Source: Trachythela sp. YZ-2020
Taxonomy: Eukaryota > Cnidaria > Anthozoa > Malacalcyonacea > Clavulariidae
Reading direction: 5' to 3'
Length of the DNA: 64,000 bases
Assembly (NCBI GenBank): GCA_016169945.1
Contig: JADLSH010000110.1
Span: 972,001-1,036,000, forward strand
Shown: one piece after another, positions 26,805 through 39,800 of the stretch
Layout: every line of letters begins with the position of its first letter
Numbering within the stretch: the first letter of the stretch is position 1
The notes under the pieces: generated by a model
Databases searched by the model: none
Seen by the model: the letters and a program-made list of their open reading frames with translations, nothing else
What the model was told of the DNA's origin: nothing
Translations under genes and position numbers: made by a program

Positions 26805-27127
26805 TTATTCTAAACTAGCCCAGTCCCTCATAACGCCTCCACATTTTATACCTTCTTCTCTTCTAGTACAAGGTGCATTATCATAGGTAAAATCACTAAA
26901 CAGACATAGTTGACAGGTCGTATCTAATTCATATAATCTAAAAACACCATTACAATCTTCATTAAAACAATCTGCGTTTTTAAGCGCAATGTCTTCACAG
27001 TCACACACAACGCATTTACATGCTTCATCTTCAAGTTGTTTTTAAAATATTTTTGAATCAACAACACAGTAGATGCACATAACAAACCAAAACCAACCGA
27101 ATTCAATATTACTTTAAAGTCACTCAT
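26805..27127 (-). pseudogene. Unit 2 copy of the membrane zinc-ribbon gene, divergent
   Basis: The 3' half is open (CDCEDIALKNADCFNEDCNG, then LYELDTTCQLC) with many substitutions relative to units 1 and 3, so it preserves what looks like the undamaged reading of this region. A missing T near 27,041 breaks the N-terminal part instead. Confidence 0.6.
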
Positions 27128-27177
27128 TATTTTATTTATAAATTTGTAACCATTGTGTAAGTTACAAATTTTTGTTC

Positions 27178-27413
27178 TTAATGGTTTTTTGTCAGCATGT
27201 GTTTTTTTAATATCTCCTTATTTTTAAAAACCTTTTACATGTGAAACATGCCACAGAATCTTTTTTCCAGTCTAAATGTTTACTACCAGTACCATGGGTT
27301 ACTCTTGCGTGTAATTTATGTCCAGTAGAAGAGCCTTCCCAAGTACAATACTCTTCTGCACATCTTATTATATTTGATGGATAAGTACATTTGTAATTTG
27401 GAGTTCTAGGCAT
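27178..27413 (-). pseudogene. Unit 2 copy of the 78-aa zinc-finger gene, one-base deletion
   Basis: One T is missing from the run near 27,232, so the second finger is lost after FTCK. It is otherwise the same as 18,868-19,104. Confidence 0.65.
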
Positions 27414-27450
27414 TATTTATTTTTAGTGTTGACGGTAAAAAAAAATACGA

Positions 27451-27696
27451 TTACCTTATATAAGGATGTTCAAGTTCGTGGTGTTTTTTAAATTTAAACA
27501 TGTTTGTAAAATCCTTTTTACAAGTATCACATTTAAGATTAATATTGTCATGATCTTTAGGATTATATTTAACCCCATGACTTACTTTTAGATGTAATTT
27601 AAAACCGGTAGGACTACCACCCCATGTACACTCATCTATGTTACAATCTCTTTTGTGGTTATCTTCTGAAACTATAATTTTATCTCGTCGTGGCAT
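27451..27696 (-). CDS. Unit 2 copy of the 81-aa two-finger protein
   Basis: Intact and identical to 19,142-19,387. Confidence 0.65.
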   Translation of the reverse strand: MPRRDKIIVSEDNHKRDCNIDECTWGGSPTGFKLHLKVSHGVKYNPKDHDNINLKCDTCKKDFTNMFKFKKHHELEHPYIR

Positions 27697-27784
27697 TATT
27701 TATTTATTTTTTTGGTGGGGTAGAAGGATTACGATTTGTTTTAGTTACAACATTCATACTCACAGTCACTATTATCACATCCAC

Positions 27785-28311
27785 CTATATTACGATGGAT
27801 ACAAAATCACATTCACAATCTGGATTTGTACAAGACTCACAATAGTCACAGTTTATATGGCACTCATCACACCACTCACACTCACACTCACCCTTACAAG
27901 ATTTATCACCTTTACAATAACACACCCCACCGCATTCTTTGTCACACTCGTCACACTTACATTTTCCTTTACAATAATCATTTCCTGCACACTCACATTT
28001 ACACTTATTATCTTTATACATTGCCTCGCATGGACCACAATCACAACAACACTCCTTGTTATCTTTTTCATGACCTAAGTCACAAGTCGAACACCATCCA
28101 CACATACACTCGTCACTTTCCTCTTGGACTATGTGATCAGTGTATATGTTAAGATCATATGTCTTATACGAACAGTATGGACAGTAAAACTTAATTTTTT
28201 TACCATTGTGTGTAGTTTTACATGAAGTTGGATTTCATTTAAATTACCATAGTGTTTACACTTGTTACACATGTATTTGTTCCCCAATCTTACTATCTCG
28301 ATATAAGCCAT
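27785..28311 (-). pseudogene. Unit 2 copy of the 175-aa Cys-array gene, one-base deletion
   Basis: One T is missing near 28,219, separating the finger region from the Cys array. The array is unchanged. Confidence 0.65.
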
Positions 28312-28559
28312 TTTATTTCATGTACACACCTCCACACAATTCCTATATACCCATAGGTCTCCCATAGGTCTCCCTAGCGAAGCGGAGCGAAGCGAATAAG
28401 CTCCCGATGGTCTCCGAATGGTCTCCCGAAGTTGTTTGACAAAATATTTTATCATGTTTTAAAAATATTTTATACAATGTTTTATCAACCATGTTTTAAA
28501 ACCATGTTTTAAAAAATATTTTATAATGTTTTAAAAAATATTTTATACAATGTTTTGGA

Positions 28560-31500
28560 CTCCTCATGGATGTGTTTTGACAGGTGAAAGGGAATCGGGT
28601 GTCAAAAGTGCTGACGTTTTCAAAAATGCTGACGTCAGCAAAAATGCACCAGGAATGCACTTATTACCCTACTCACGTTTCCTGGAAGTACCACGCTAGA
28701 CATGGCAGATTATATAAAACCAATATTAAGGAAAAAACCCGATAAGCTCATCATTCATGTGGGCACAAACAGCCTGAAAAGTCGTGAAAATTCGGCGCGC
28801 TGTGCCGACGAAATCGTCAGATTGAGAGAAGTAATAAAAAAGTCTATACCAGAGACGGAGATAGCCATCTCGGGCTTGGTAACGCGGACCGATGACGAAT
28901 CTTTAACATGTAAAGCCAACGATGTCAATGCATTGTTTAAGCAATCCTGCATTCAGAAACAATGGAAATTCATCGATCATACTAATATTACACCTGAGCA
29001 TTTAAATCAAAGCAAAATCCATTTGAACAAAATGGGGACAATCAAGATGGCACGAAATTTTACTGATTATATTTATAATAGAAAATGTTAGGACACAGCC
29101 GTGTGGGAGCCGGTAAACAATACCGAAGTGCAGCCAAGTATGAATAACGAATCACCGATAGCCACGGGTGAGTTAAATGAAATAGATTATTCAAATATCG
29201 CATTATGCAACTCAGAGGAAATACCATTTCATCGGGGCATGTTTATGGCATGTTTAAATATAAATAACCTCCTCGCCCATATCGATGAATTGCGAGTGTT
29301 TATGAGTAATAATAAAGTAGACATATTATGCATTAATGAGACAAAACTAGACTCATCAGTTAATAGTAATGAAGTCCATTTACCAAATTTTGAAATTATC
29401 CGAAGAGATCGATGTATAAATGGCCGCAATGGCGGCGGCGTCTGCATCTATATTAGAAGTAACATTAATTATAAAATACGACAAGATCTGCAATCAGAAA
29501 ATCTTGAAAATTTGATTGTAGAAATAAAAAAACCACGATCTAAGTCTATCTTAGTTGATACATGGTATAGGCCTCCCAATTTGCCAATTAGTTACTTTGC
29601 GGAATTCGAGCAAATGATTGGATCACTCGATGCGGAAAATTTAGAGTATTTCCTCCTTGGCGATTTGAATGTCGACTTTATGTCAACAACCGAGTCACCA
29701 AGCAGGCATAAAGTAAAATATATTTTGGACATATACGATGTGGAACAGTTAATAAACGAACCAACAAGGGTTACTGCCACATCTAGTACTCTGATTGATT
29801 TATGTCTTACTAACACACCTGTTAATATTGTGAAATCTGGTGTCATACACTTATCTATTAGCGACCATTCGTTAGTGTATATGATACGTAAGACTCACTA
29901 TATACGAGGGGGTCCTAGAACAATAGATGCTAGAACGATAAAGTACTTTAACAGAGAATCGTTTCTAAGTGATCTTAAACTAAATCATTGGGATAGTGTC
30001 TATTGCTCCCAGGACCCTAACGAAATGTGGGATGTCTGGAAAAAAATGTTGATGGAAACTATCGACAAGCACGCACCACGAAGATCCAGGAGAATTAGAA
30101 ACAGAAAATCCTTGGGTCACAAAGGATATAAGACATCATATTTTTAACTGAGACTACCTAAAAAGAAAGCTATTAGATCCAATGATCCTGAAGTCTGGCA
30201 ACAATATCGCCAAGCCCGAAATCACATTAATAATGATATACAAAGCTAAGCAAGCTTACTATAAGATAACCTTGAACTAAATAAGGGCAATATGAAAAAC
30301 ATGGAATCTTATAAATGAGTTAAGCTCTAGAAACACAGGCAAAACTAAAAGAATAACGCAATTAAACTACGAAGAGCGAGAAATAACCGCGCCTATGAAA
30401 TAGCTGAAACATTTAATAGCTACTTCTCGGGTATTGGCGAAAAACTCGCCTCTGAAATCCCGGTTCCTGTACATGATCCATGTTTTTATCTTAAACCAAC
30501 CGATCATTCCTTCTCACTCAAAATTCCTCTGTTAACACAGTTAATCAATTGTTGAGTACGATAGATGAGAAGAAGTCGGCTGGCCTTGATAATATACCAA
30601 ACAAACTATTAAAGATAGCTGCAAGTGTGATTGCACCTTCGTTAACGGGAATATTTGCTGCATCCATTAATGCCGGAATATTCCCATATGAATGGAAGGC
30701 CAGTAGAATAACCCCAATATTTAAGAGTGGTATAAGAAGTAATCCAGGCAACAATATATTTGAAAAAATCGTTTTTGATCAACTATATGGGTATTTCGAC
30801 TCAAATAATTTGCTACATAGTTGCCAATCTGGATTTAGAACATTCCATAGTACCTTAACAGCCTTGCTAGAAGCCACAACCGACTGGTCTATGAATATTG
30901 ACAATGGCTTAATTAACGGAGCTGTTTTTATTGATTTAAAGAAAGCTTTTGATACGATCGATCATCAAATTGTATTGCAAAAACTTAAAAACTACGGAAT
31001 TGACGAAAATAGTCTTACCTGGTTTCAATCATATCTCAATGACAGAACTCAAAAATGCCGGGTAAATGATCAATTGTCGGATTCTATGCCAGTGACTTGT
31101 GGTGTTCCTCAAGGCAGTAGTCTAGGCCACTACTATTTCTCATCTATATTAATGATCTACCAAATTGTCTTAATCATACAATCCCAAGAATGTTTGCAGA
31201 TGACACTAGTATCAGTTATGCGACTGATTCAGCCGAAGAGCTCCAAAATGTCATCAATTCTGAACTAGAATGTCTTAGTGAATGCCTTGTTGCAAATAAA
31301 CTGAGCTTAAATCTTGTAAAAACAGAATTTATGGTTATTGGATCTAGGCAGAGAATAAAAACTTTGGATAAAGAAATAGATATTGAGATAAATGGGAACT
31401 TGGTCAAGCAAGTTGCCTCGGTCAAATCCTTGGGGGTCCACCTGGATAATCATCTTATGTGGTCCGTGCATATTGATAAACTATGTAAAAAAATCGCTTC

Positions 31501-32890
31501 AGCCATAGGAGCTTTAAAACGTATAAGATCCTGTATTTCAATGAATACGGCCATCCAAGTATATCAAGCATTGATTCAACCGCACTTTGACCACTGTTGT
31601 TCGGTCTGGGATGATCTTGGCGAAACGCTAAGCTCCAAACTACAAACCACATTAAGATAATCGCTCATGAAGCCAGGGACACTAAAAAAATTGCTTTATC
31701 ACATGCACATGTACTACATGCAGTACATCAAAGAAATATAAACGTACTTCATTTTGTGCGGAATGTATAACGCCGACCCCCAAGTTGGTCCACCTGAATC
31801 TAAGTAACGGGCAGAGAATATAACAAACTAAAATGACAATGATAAATCTTCAATTATCCCTCTCTGAAAAGCCAACCCATTTTAGACGATGATTTTTTAA
31901 ACTATACAGTCCCTTCGCCCAAATAACCATTAGCACTGCTAAGATGTATTAAATAATTTGTCGTAGCTATAAATTACCTCAACTTCATATGCTACAGTTT
32001 TACCACAGTTTCGCTTCAGTTTCTTGCGGAGAAAGATTTCATAGCATTTCAAACACAAGCTCCCCCCCCCCCCCCGCATAAGCCCCATCAAACGTTTCTA
32101 AAATAAATTGCCTTCCGTAACTGATAACTGACAATATCAAGTTCACTTTTTCGACAAAAACTTGTCTGTATAACACTTGCCTTATAGGCGGTCACTCTTC
32201 TTTAACGGTCAGCTTGGAAATCCTCGTGAGGATGACAAAAATATTACTATTTACCCATACACCATATACTAGCATCCCTCCCATATATACACGAACTTGC
32301 GGTTAATGCTCAGCAACTGGACTCTGTAGCTCAGTTGGTTAGAGCGCTGCACCGGAATCGCAGGGCCGCAGATTCGATTCCTGTTAGAGGGCCGAAGGTA
32401 TCTCGAATTGAATTTAAAAGATTCTCACCTTAACTTTTCAAGCGATCCATGGATTGGCTCCTGAGTACTTGCGTGATTTAATTCAAATCAGGGTACAGCC
32501 TAACTATAACCTTCGATCAAGTAATGAAATAATCCTTGCCGTGCCGTCTCACAGGTCACTTAATTCAATCGGAGACAGAGGGTTTAAATTTGCTGCACCG
32601 AAACTGTGGAATCGCCTTCCCAAATAATTGAGGCTTTTAAACTCACTTAGTACATTTAAGAAATATTTAAAAACTTATTTATTTCGTATTGCCTATGATG
32701 TTGCTTTTTATTAATGTTTACGGATAAATGTTTAGCTTGTATATACGTAAATTATACTCATTTTAACTTATAAATGCATACAGTAGTTTCATGATAGTAT
32801 GTATAATTTATTTCACAGCGCATCTGAACATTTTATGCTAATTTGCGCTTAACAATGTGTTTTAATAATAAAATAATAATAATAATAATA
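28560..32890 (+). mobile_element. CR1-like LINE, copy 2
   Basis: Same structure as copy 1 with extra one-base losses. ORF1 is at 28,702-29,091, the endonuclease at 29,101-30,147, and the reverse transcriptase at 30,549-31,660, shifted at about 31,127 where a G is missing before the PLLF block. Confidence 0.8.
32319..32392 (+). repeat. tRNA-derived SINE-like module, copy 2
   Basis: Identical A box and B box to 24,023-24,096. Confidence 0.6.
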
Positions 32891-33090
32891 AGGTAGCATT
32901 TTTCGCAACTGCTGCTGGCTAGGTCTAAAAAATGTATATAAATTTTCGTTCCAATATTCCACCACAAATACATTCAGGCACATAAAGGTTCAATTAGCTT
33001 CGGATCGATTAATTAGGAATCAATTAAGCGAAAGCAGCTACGTTATATAAATATTTCAAAATCTTTTACGAAACGTCTACGATTGAAATA

Positions 33091-33813
33091 CAGGGTGTCC
33101 CAAAAATAATGCCCCCTCCATAATACTTTGTGGTATAACTTCGTTAGAAAAATCAAAGATTTAACTTTTGCGCTGGTTGCGTAACAAAGGTATTATGTCA
33201 ATCCATTGACATTTGACTGATCAAAATAACTAACCATTTGCCTTCTAGACTCACTTAAGGTGGGGACACCAATAATGCAACTTGTCCAAATTTCAGAAAT
33301 AAGGCTTAACATGTTTCGAGACATTTAGATAGGGTTTTTAAGGCGAATGGCTAACTATCTACTCTAAAACTCATGATTTGCTGTCGCTGACATAAATAAT
33401 TCGTTTACTGTAAAAATTAATGAAAATCAGGCAGAAGCCCGAATATGTAAAGGAAAACACACCGAATTAGCTGTTTTTGGGACAAATTTGCATCAAAATC
33501 TTAATAATAGGGACCACATGCAAATAATCAGTTTTAGAGAATGATAGCTAGTTATTTTCTTTTCAATCCTTGTGAAAGTATTGAAATACTTTCAACTAAT
33601 CTCCATAATTTGGACGGGTTGCAAAATTGGTGTCGCCACTTTAAGTGATTCTAGAAGTCAAACCGTTGGTTATTTTGATCAGTCAAATATCAATGTATTG
33701 GCCTGATATGGTAGTTAGATAGTTCAATATAAAAACCATAAACTTCCACTCAAGCTAACATCATAATTCTACAAAATATAGTGGGGGAGGGGGGCAGTTT
33801 TTGGGACACCCTG
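33091..33813. mobile_element. Mariner-like palindromic MITE, copy 2
   Basis: Same TA-flanked CAGGGTGTCCC termini; the C-run after the left terminus is shorter than in unit 1. Confidence 0.7.
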
Positions 33814-33983
33814 TATAGAAGTTGAAGTTTATAAAATCTCTAATATCATACCTTCAACACATGTTTCGGGGATTGAAAATTCTATATTTAAACTATTTAT
33901 CTTTCAATTGTTTATGTCATTTTGTAGAATAAAGAGGAAAAAATATCTATCACCAAAACATATATTAAACCCCATCAATCTGG

Positions 33984-34386
33984 AATACTAAATTCTTCAT
34001 CCAATATGAAGTAGTTTGTGCCGGAATCTTTTGTTTCGTGGCTAAATTTATTTCTTTAAGGTCCTCGTAATTATTGTACCATCCGACATTATACAGTATA
34101 AAGAATATAATATTCTCATTGGTGTTATAATATCAGAGTCGTCGTCCATGAGGTGAGCTCTAAGAGATATCCCCGAGTTTTCCGTAAACCACTTGTGACA
34201 CCAGATGTACATTGGTCCATAGTTTTTCTTTCTGTCTATAGGATGAAGCCATCTATCTTTTGTTAATCCATCATAAGTCCCACGGAAATCACTAGTCGTT
34301 AGTAAGTACATTGGTTCTGATATAATAGGTTTTAGGTTGTGTATGTAGTTTGGCTCATCATTTGAGTATCCATATCTAAGTGTCAT
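33984..34386 (-). pseudogene. Unit 3 copy of the 149-aa gene, truncated and shifted
   Basis: Cut at the unit boundary as in unit 2, with one-base losses near 34,022 and 34,062 that end the frame early. Confidence 0.6.
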
Positions 34387-34392
34387 TTTATT

Positions 34393-34882
34393 TTAATAAT
34401 AATCCACAATAAGATCTAAGTTTGACTCGTTACCAAAAGAGCCATCACTAATCTGTTTAAATTTTATGTAAAACACAGCTATGTTTTAAAATTGGTGTAA
34501 AGATCACTTATCGTAAACTCCTCGTTTAAAAGAAATATCTTTGACGCTCCAACTCTTTTAGTCATCAGGTCTATGTCTTTTAGAACCACATCTGTGGATA
34601 CCTCATTAATGTCATAAATGCGTAGCGTATATCTTACTGTAAGAGCGTTTATCACAGTGTCATTGTCAAATATGTGTGTCAAGAGAGTTAGTTTAGAGTT
34701 CTCAGTAAGTCCTGGCCCAAAAATATAACCCACAGGAAAGCCAAGTCTAATAGAGATTGGTGTTTTGTATGATGTTTTTAAAATGTTATCATATGTAAAA
34801 CTGTAATGTAGAGAGCGTAGTGCACTTGGTTGATGTGCATGTAGTTTGGTTCATCATTTGAGAATCCATATCTAAGTGTCAT
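34393..34882 (-). pseudogene. Unit 3 copy of MTLRYG paralogue 2
   Basis: It has the common early shift and a further one-base loss near 34,485. A TTTTATGTA variant near 34,465 is private to this unit. Confidence 0.5.
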
Positions 34883-34936
34883 TATTTTATTTATAAATTT
34901 GTAACCAATTGTAAGTTACAAATTCTAGGGGTGTGT

Positions 34937-35086
34937 CTAGTTTTTAGACCATTGTCTTTCACACCAAATACTGGCAAATCTTATACATTTTTCGCATATA
35001 CATATCTCTGTTTCTTTTGTACTACTAGGTGGTCTGTCACACCAATATTTTTTAACACATTGTTTACACACGCATACTGGATCCAT
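34937..35086 (-). CDS. Unit 3 copy of the 49-aa zinc mini-protein
   Basis: The frame is intact and matches 18,345-18,494. Confidence 0.55.
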   Translation of the reverse strand: MDPVCVCKQCVKKYWCDRPPSSTKETEICICEKCIRFASIWCERQWSKN

Positions 35087-35406
35087 TTATTCTAAACTAG
35101 CCCAGTCCCTCATAACGCCTCCACATTTTATACCTTCTTCTCTTCTAGTACAAGGTGTGTTATCATAGGTAAAATCACTAAACAGACATAGTTGACAGGT
35201 CGTGTCTAATTTTTTTTTCTAAAAACACCATTACAATCTTCTTCAAAACAATCTGTGCTTTTAGGTACAATGTCTTCACACCCACATACAACGCATTTAC
35301 ATGCTTCATCTTCAAGTTGTTTTAAAATATTTTGAATCAACAACACAGTAGATGCACATAACAAACCAAAACCAACCGAATTCAATATTACTTTAAAGTC
35401 ACTCAT
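35087..35406 (-). pseudogene. Unit 3 copy of the membrane zinc-ribbon gene
   Basis: Carries the same T-run shift as unit 1 and small losses in the membrane segment near 35,320-35,332 that together keep the N-terminal frame open (66 residues). Confidence 0.55.
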
Positions 35407-35456
35407 TATTTTATTTATAAATTTGTAACCATTGTGTAAGTTACAAATTTTTGTTC

Positions 35457-35693
35457 TTAATGGTTTTTTGTCAGCATGTGTTTTTTTAATATCTCCTTAT
35501 TTTTAAAAACCTTTTTACATGTGAAACATGCCACAGAATCTTTTTTCCAGTCTAAATGTTTACTACCAGTACCATGGGTTACTCTTGCGTGTAATTTATG
35601 TCCAGTAGAAGAGCCTTCCCAAGTACAATACTCTTCTGCACATCTTATTATATTTGATGGATAAGTACATTTGTAATTTGGAGTTCTAGGCAT
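35457..35693 (-). CDS. Unit 3 copy of the 78-aa two-finger protein
   Basis: Intact and identical to 18,868-19,104. Confidence 0.65.
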   Translation of the reverse strand: MPRTPNYKCTYPSNIIRCAEEYCTWEGSSTGHKLHARVTHGTGSKHLDWKKDSVACFTCKKVFKNKEILKKHMLTKNH

Positions 35694-35730
35694 TATTTAT
35701 TTTTAGTGTTGACGGTAAAAAAAAATACGA

Positions 35731-35976
35731 TTACCTTATATAAGGATGTTCAAGTTCGTGGTGTTTTTTAAATTTAAACATGTTTGTAAAATCCTTTTTA
35801 CAAGTATCACATTTAAGATTAATATTGTCATGATCTTTAGGATTATATTTAACCCCATGACTTACTTTTAGATGTAATTTAAAACCGGTAGGACTACCAC
35901 CCCATGTACACTCATCTATGTTACAATCTCTTTTGTGGTTATCTTCTGAAACTATAATTTTATCTCGTCGTGGCAT
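35731..35976 (-). CDS. Unit 3 copy of the 81-aa two-finger protein
   Basis: Intact and identical to 19,142-19,387. Confidence 0.65.
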   Translation of the reverse strand: MPRRDKIIVSEDNHKRDCNIDECTWGGSPTGFKLHLKVSHGVKYNPKDHDNINLKCDTCKKDFTNMFKFKKHHELEHPYIR

Positions 35977-36064
35977 TATTTATTTATTTTTTTGGTGGGG
36001 TAGAAGGATTACGATTTGTTTTAGTTACAACATTCATACTCACAGTCACTATTATCACATCCAC

Positions 36065-36592
36065 CTATATTACGATGGATACAAAATCACATTCACAATC
36101 TGGATTTGTACAAGACTCACAATAGTCACAGTTTATATGGCACTCATCACACCACTCACACTCACACTCACCCTTACAAGATTTATCACCTTTACAATAA
36201 CACACCCCACCGCATTCTTTGTCACACTCGTCACACTTACATTTTCCTTTACAATAATCATTTCCTGCACACTCACATTTACACTTATTATCTTTATACA
36301 TTGCCTCGCATGGACCACAATCACAACAACACTCCTTGTTATCTTTTTCATGACCTAAGTCACAAGTCGAACACCATCCACACATACACTCGTCACTTTC
36401 CTCTTGGACTATGTGATCAGTGTATATGTTAAGATCATATGTCTTATACGAACAGTATGGACAGTAAAACTTAATTTTTTTACCATTGTGTGTAGTTTTT
36501 ACATGAAGTTGGATTTCATTTAAATTACCATAGTGTTTACACTTGTTACACATGTATTTGTTCCCCAATCTTACTATCTCGATATAAGCCAT
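36065..36592 (-). CDS. Unit 3 copy of the 175-aa Cys-array protein
   Basis: Intact and identical to 19,476-20,003. Confidence 0.65.
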   Translation of the reverse strand: MAYIEIVRLGNKYMCNKCKHYGNLNEIQLHVKTTHNGKKIKFYCPYCSYKTYDLNIYTDHIVQEESDECMCGWCSTCDLGHEKDNKECCCDCGPCEAMYKDNKCKCECAGNDYCKGKCKCDECDKECGGVCYCKGDKSCKGECECEWCDECHINCDYCESCTNPDCECDFVSIVI

Positions 36593-36849
36593 TTTATTTC
36601 ATGTACACACCTCCACACAATTCCTATATACCCATAGGTCTCCCATAGGTCTCCCTAGCGAAGCGGAGCGAAGCGAATAAGCTCCCGATGGTCTCCCGAA
36701 TGGTCTCCCGAAGTTGTTTGACAAAATATTTTATCATGTTTTAAAAAATATTTTATACAATGTTTTATCAACCATGTTTTAAAAACCATGTTTTAAAAAA
36801 ATATTTTATACCCCATGTTTTAAAAAATATTTTATACAATGTTTTGGAC

Positions 36850-39800
36850 TCCTCATGGATGTGTTTTGACAGGTGAAAGGGGAATCGGGTGTCAAAAGTG
36901 CTGACGTTTTCAAAAATGCTGACGTCAGCAAAAAAATGCACCAGGAATGCACTTATTACCCTACTCACGTTTCCTGGAAGTACCACGCTAGACATGGCAG
37001 ATTATATAAAACCAATATTAAGGAAAAAACCCGATAAGCTCATCATTCATGTGGGCACAAACAGCCTGAAAAGTCGTGAAAATTCGGCGCGCTGTGCCGA
37101 CGAAATCGTCAGATTGAGAGAAGTAATAAAAAAGTCTATACCAGAGACGGAGATAGCCATCTCGGGCTTGGTAACGCGGACCGATGACGAATCTTTAACA
37201 TGTAAAGCCAACGATGTCAATGCATTGTTTAAGCAATCCTGCATTCAGAAACAATGGAAATTCATCGATCATACTAATATTACACCTGAGCATTTAAATC
37301 AAAGCAAAATCCATTTGAACAAAATGGGGACAATCAAGATGGCACGAAATTTTACTGATTATATTTATAATAGAAAATGTTAGGACACAGCCGTGTGGGA
37401 GCCGGTAAACAATACCGAAGTGCAGCCAAGTATGAATAACGAATCACCGATAGCCACGGGTGAGTTAAATGAAATAGATTATTCAAATATCGCATTATGC
37501 AACTCAGAGGAAATACCATTTCATCGGGGCATGTTTATGGCATGTTTAAATATAAATAACCTCCTCGCCCATATCGATGAATTGCGAGTGTTTATGAGTA
37601 ATAATAAAGTAGACATATTATGCATTAATGAGACAAAACTAGACTCATCAGTTAATAGTAATGAAGTCCATTTACCAAATTTTGAAATTATCCGAAGAGA
37701 TCGATGTATAAATGGCCGCAATGGCGGCGGCGTCTGCATCTATATTAGAAGTAACATTAATTATAAAATACGACAAGATCTGCAATCAGAAAATCTTGAA
37801 AATTTGATTGTAGAAATAAAAAAACCACGATCTAAGTCTATCTTAGTTGATACATGGTATAGGCCTCCCAATTTGCCAATTAGTTACTTTGCGGAATTCG
37901 AGCAAATGATTGGATCACTCGATGCGGAAAATTTAGAGTATTTCCTCCTTGGCGATTTGAATGTCGACTTTATGTCAACAACCGAGTCACCAAGCAGGCA
38001 TAAAGTAAAATATATTTTGGACATATACGATGTGGAACAGTTAATAAACGAACCAACAAGGGTTACTGCCACATCTAGTACTCTGATTGATTTATGTCTT
38101 ACTAACACACCTGTTAATATTGTGAAATCTGGTGTCATACACTTATCTATTAGCGACCATTCGTTAGTGTATATGATACGTAAGACTCACTATATACGAG
38201 GGGGTCCTAGAACAATAGATGCTAGAACGATAAAGTACTTTAACAGAGAATCGTTTCTAAGTGATCTTAAACTAAATCATTGGGATAGTGTCTATTGCTC
38301 CCAGGACCCTAACGAAATGTGGGATGTCTGGAAAAAAATGTTGATGGAAACTATCGACAAGCACGCACCACGAAGATCCAGGAGAATTAGAAATAGAAAA
38401 TCCCCTTGGGTCACAAAGGATATAAGACATCATATTTTTAACTGAGACTACCTAAAAAAGAAAGCTATTAGATCCAATGATCCTGAAGTCTGGCAACAAT
38501 ATCGCCAAGCCCGAAATCACATTAATAATGATATACAAAAAGCTAAGCAAGCTTACTATAAGATAACCTTGAACTAAATAAGGGCAATATGAAAAAAACA
38601 TGGAATCTTATAAATGAGTTAAGCTCTAGAAACACAGGCAAAACTAAAAGAATAACGCAATTAAACTACGAAGAGCGAGAAATAACCGCGCCTATGAAAT
38701 AGCTGAAACATTTAATAGCTACTTCTCGGGTATTGGCGAAAAACTCGCCTCTGAAATCCCGGTTCCTGTACATGATCCATGTTTTTATCTTAAACCAACC
38801 GATCATTCCTTCTCACTCAAAATTCCCTCTGTTAACACAGTTAATCAATTGTTGAGTACGATAGATGAGAAGAAGTCGGCTGGCCTTGATAATATACCAA
38901 ACAAACTATTAAAGATAGCTGCAAGTGTGATTGCACCTTCGTTAACGGGAATATTTGCTGCATCCATTAATGCCGGAATATTCCCATATGAATGGAAGGC
39001 CAGTAGAATAACCCCAATATTTAAGAGTGGTATAAGAAGTAATCCAGGCAACAATATATTTGAAAAAATCGTTTTTGATCAACTATATGGGTATTTCGAC
39101 TCAAATAATTTGCTACATAGTTGCCAATCTGGATTTAGAACATTCCATAGTACCTTAACAGCCTTGCTAGAAGCCACAACCGACTGGTCTATGAATATTG
39201 ACAATGGCTTAATTAACGGAGCTGTTTTTATTGATTTAAAGAAAGCTTTTGATACGATCGATCATCAAATTGTATTGCAAAAACTTAAAAACTACGGAAT
39301 TGACGAAAATAGTCTTACCTGGTTTCAATCATATCTCAATGACAGAACTCAAAAATGCCGGGTAAATGATCAATTGTCGGATTCTATGCCAGTGACTTGT
39401 GGTGTTCCTCAAGGCAGTAGTCTAGGGCCACTACTATTTCTCATCTATATTAATGATCTACCAAATTGTCTTAATCATACAATCCCAAGAATGTTTGCAG
39501 ATGACACTAGTATCAGTTATGCGACTGATTCAGCCGAAGAGCTCCAAAATGTCATCAATTCTGAACTAGAATGTCTTAGTGAATGCCTTGTTGCAAATAA
39601 ACTGAGCTTAAATCTTGTAAAAACAGAATTTATGGTTATTGGATCTAGGCAGAGAATAAAAACTTTGGATAAAGAAATAGATATTGAGATAAATGGGAAC
39701 TTGGTCAAGCAAGTTGCCTCGGTCAAATCCTTGGGGGTCCACCTGGATAATCATCTTATGTGGTCCGTGCATATTGATAAACTATGTAAAAAAATCGCTT

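Larger units (their letters stand above)
25695..33979. repeat. Tandem unit 2 (8,285 bp)
   Basis: Second copy, near-identical in order and sequence. Differences are mostly one-base losses in homopolymers, plus a clustered patch of substitutions at about 26,870-27,015. Several frames that are open in unit 1 are broken here. Confidence 0.85.
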
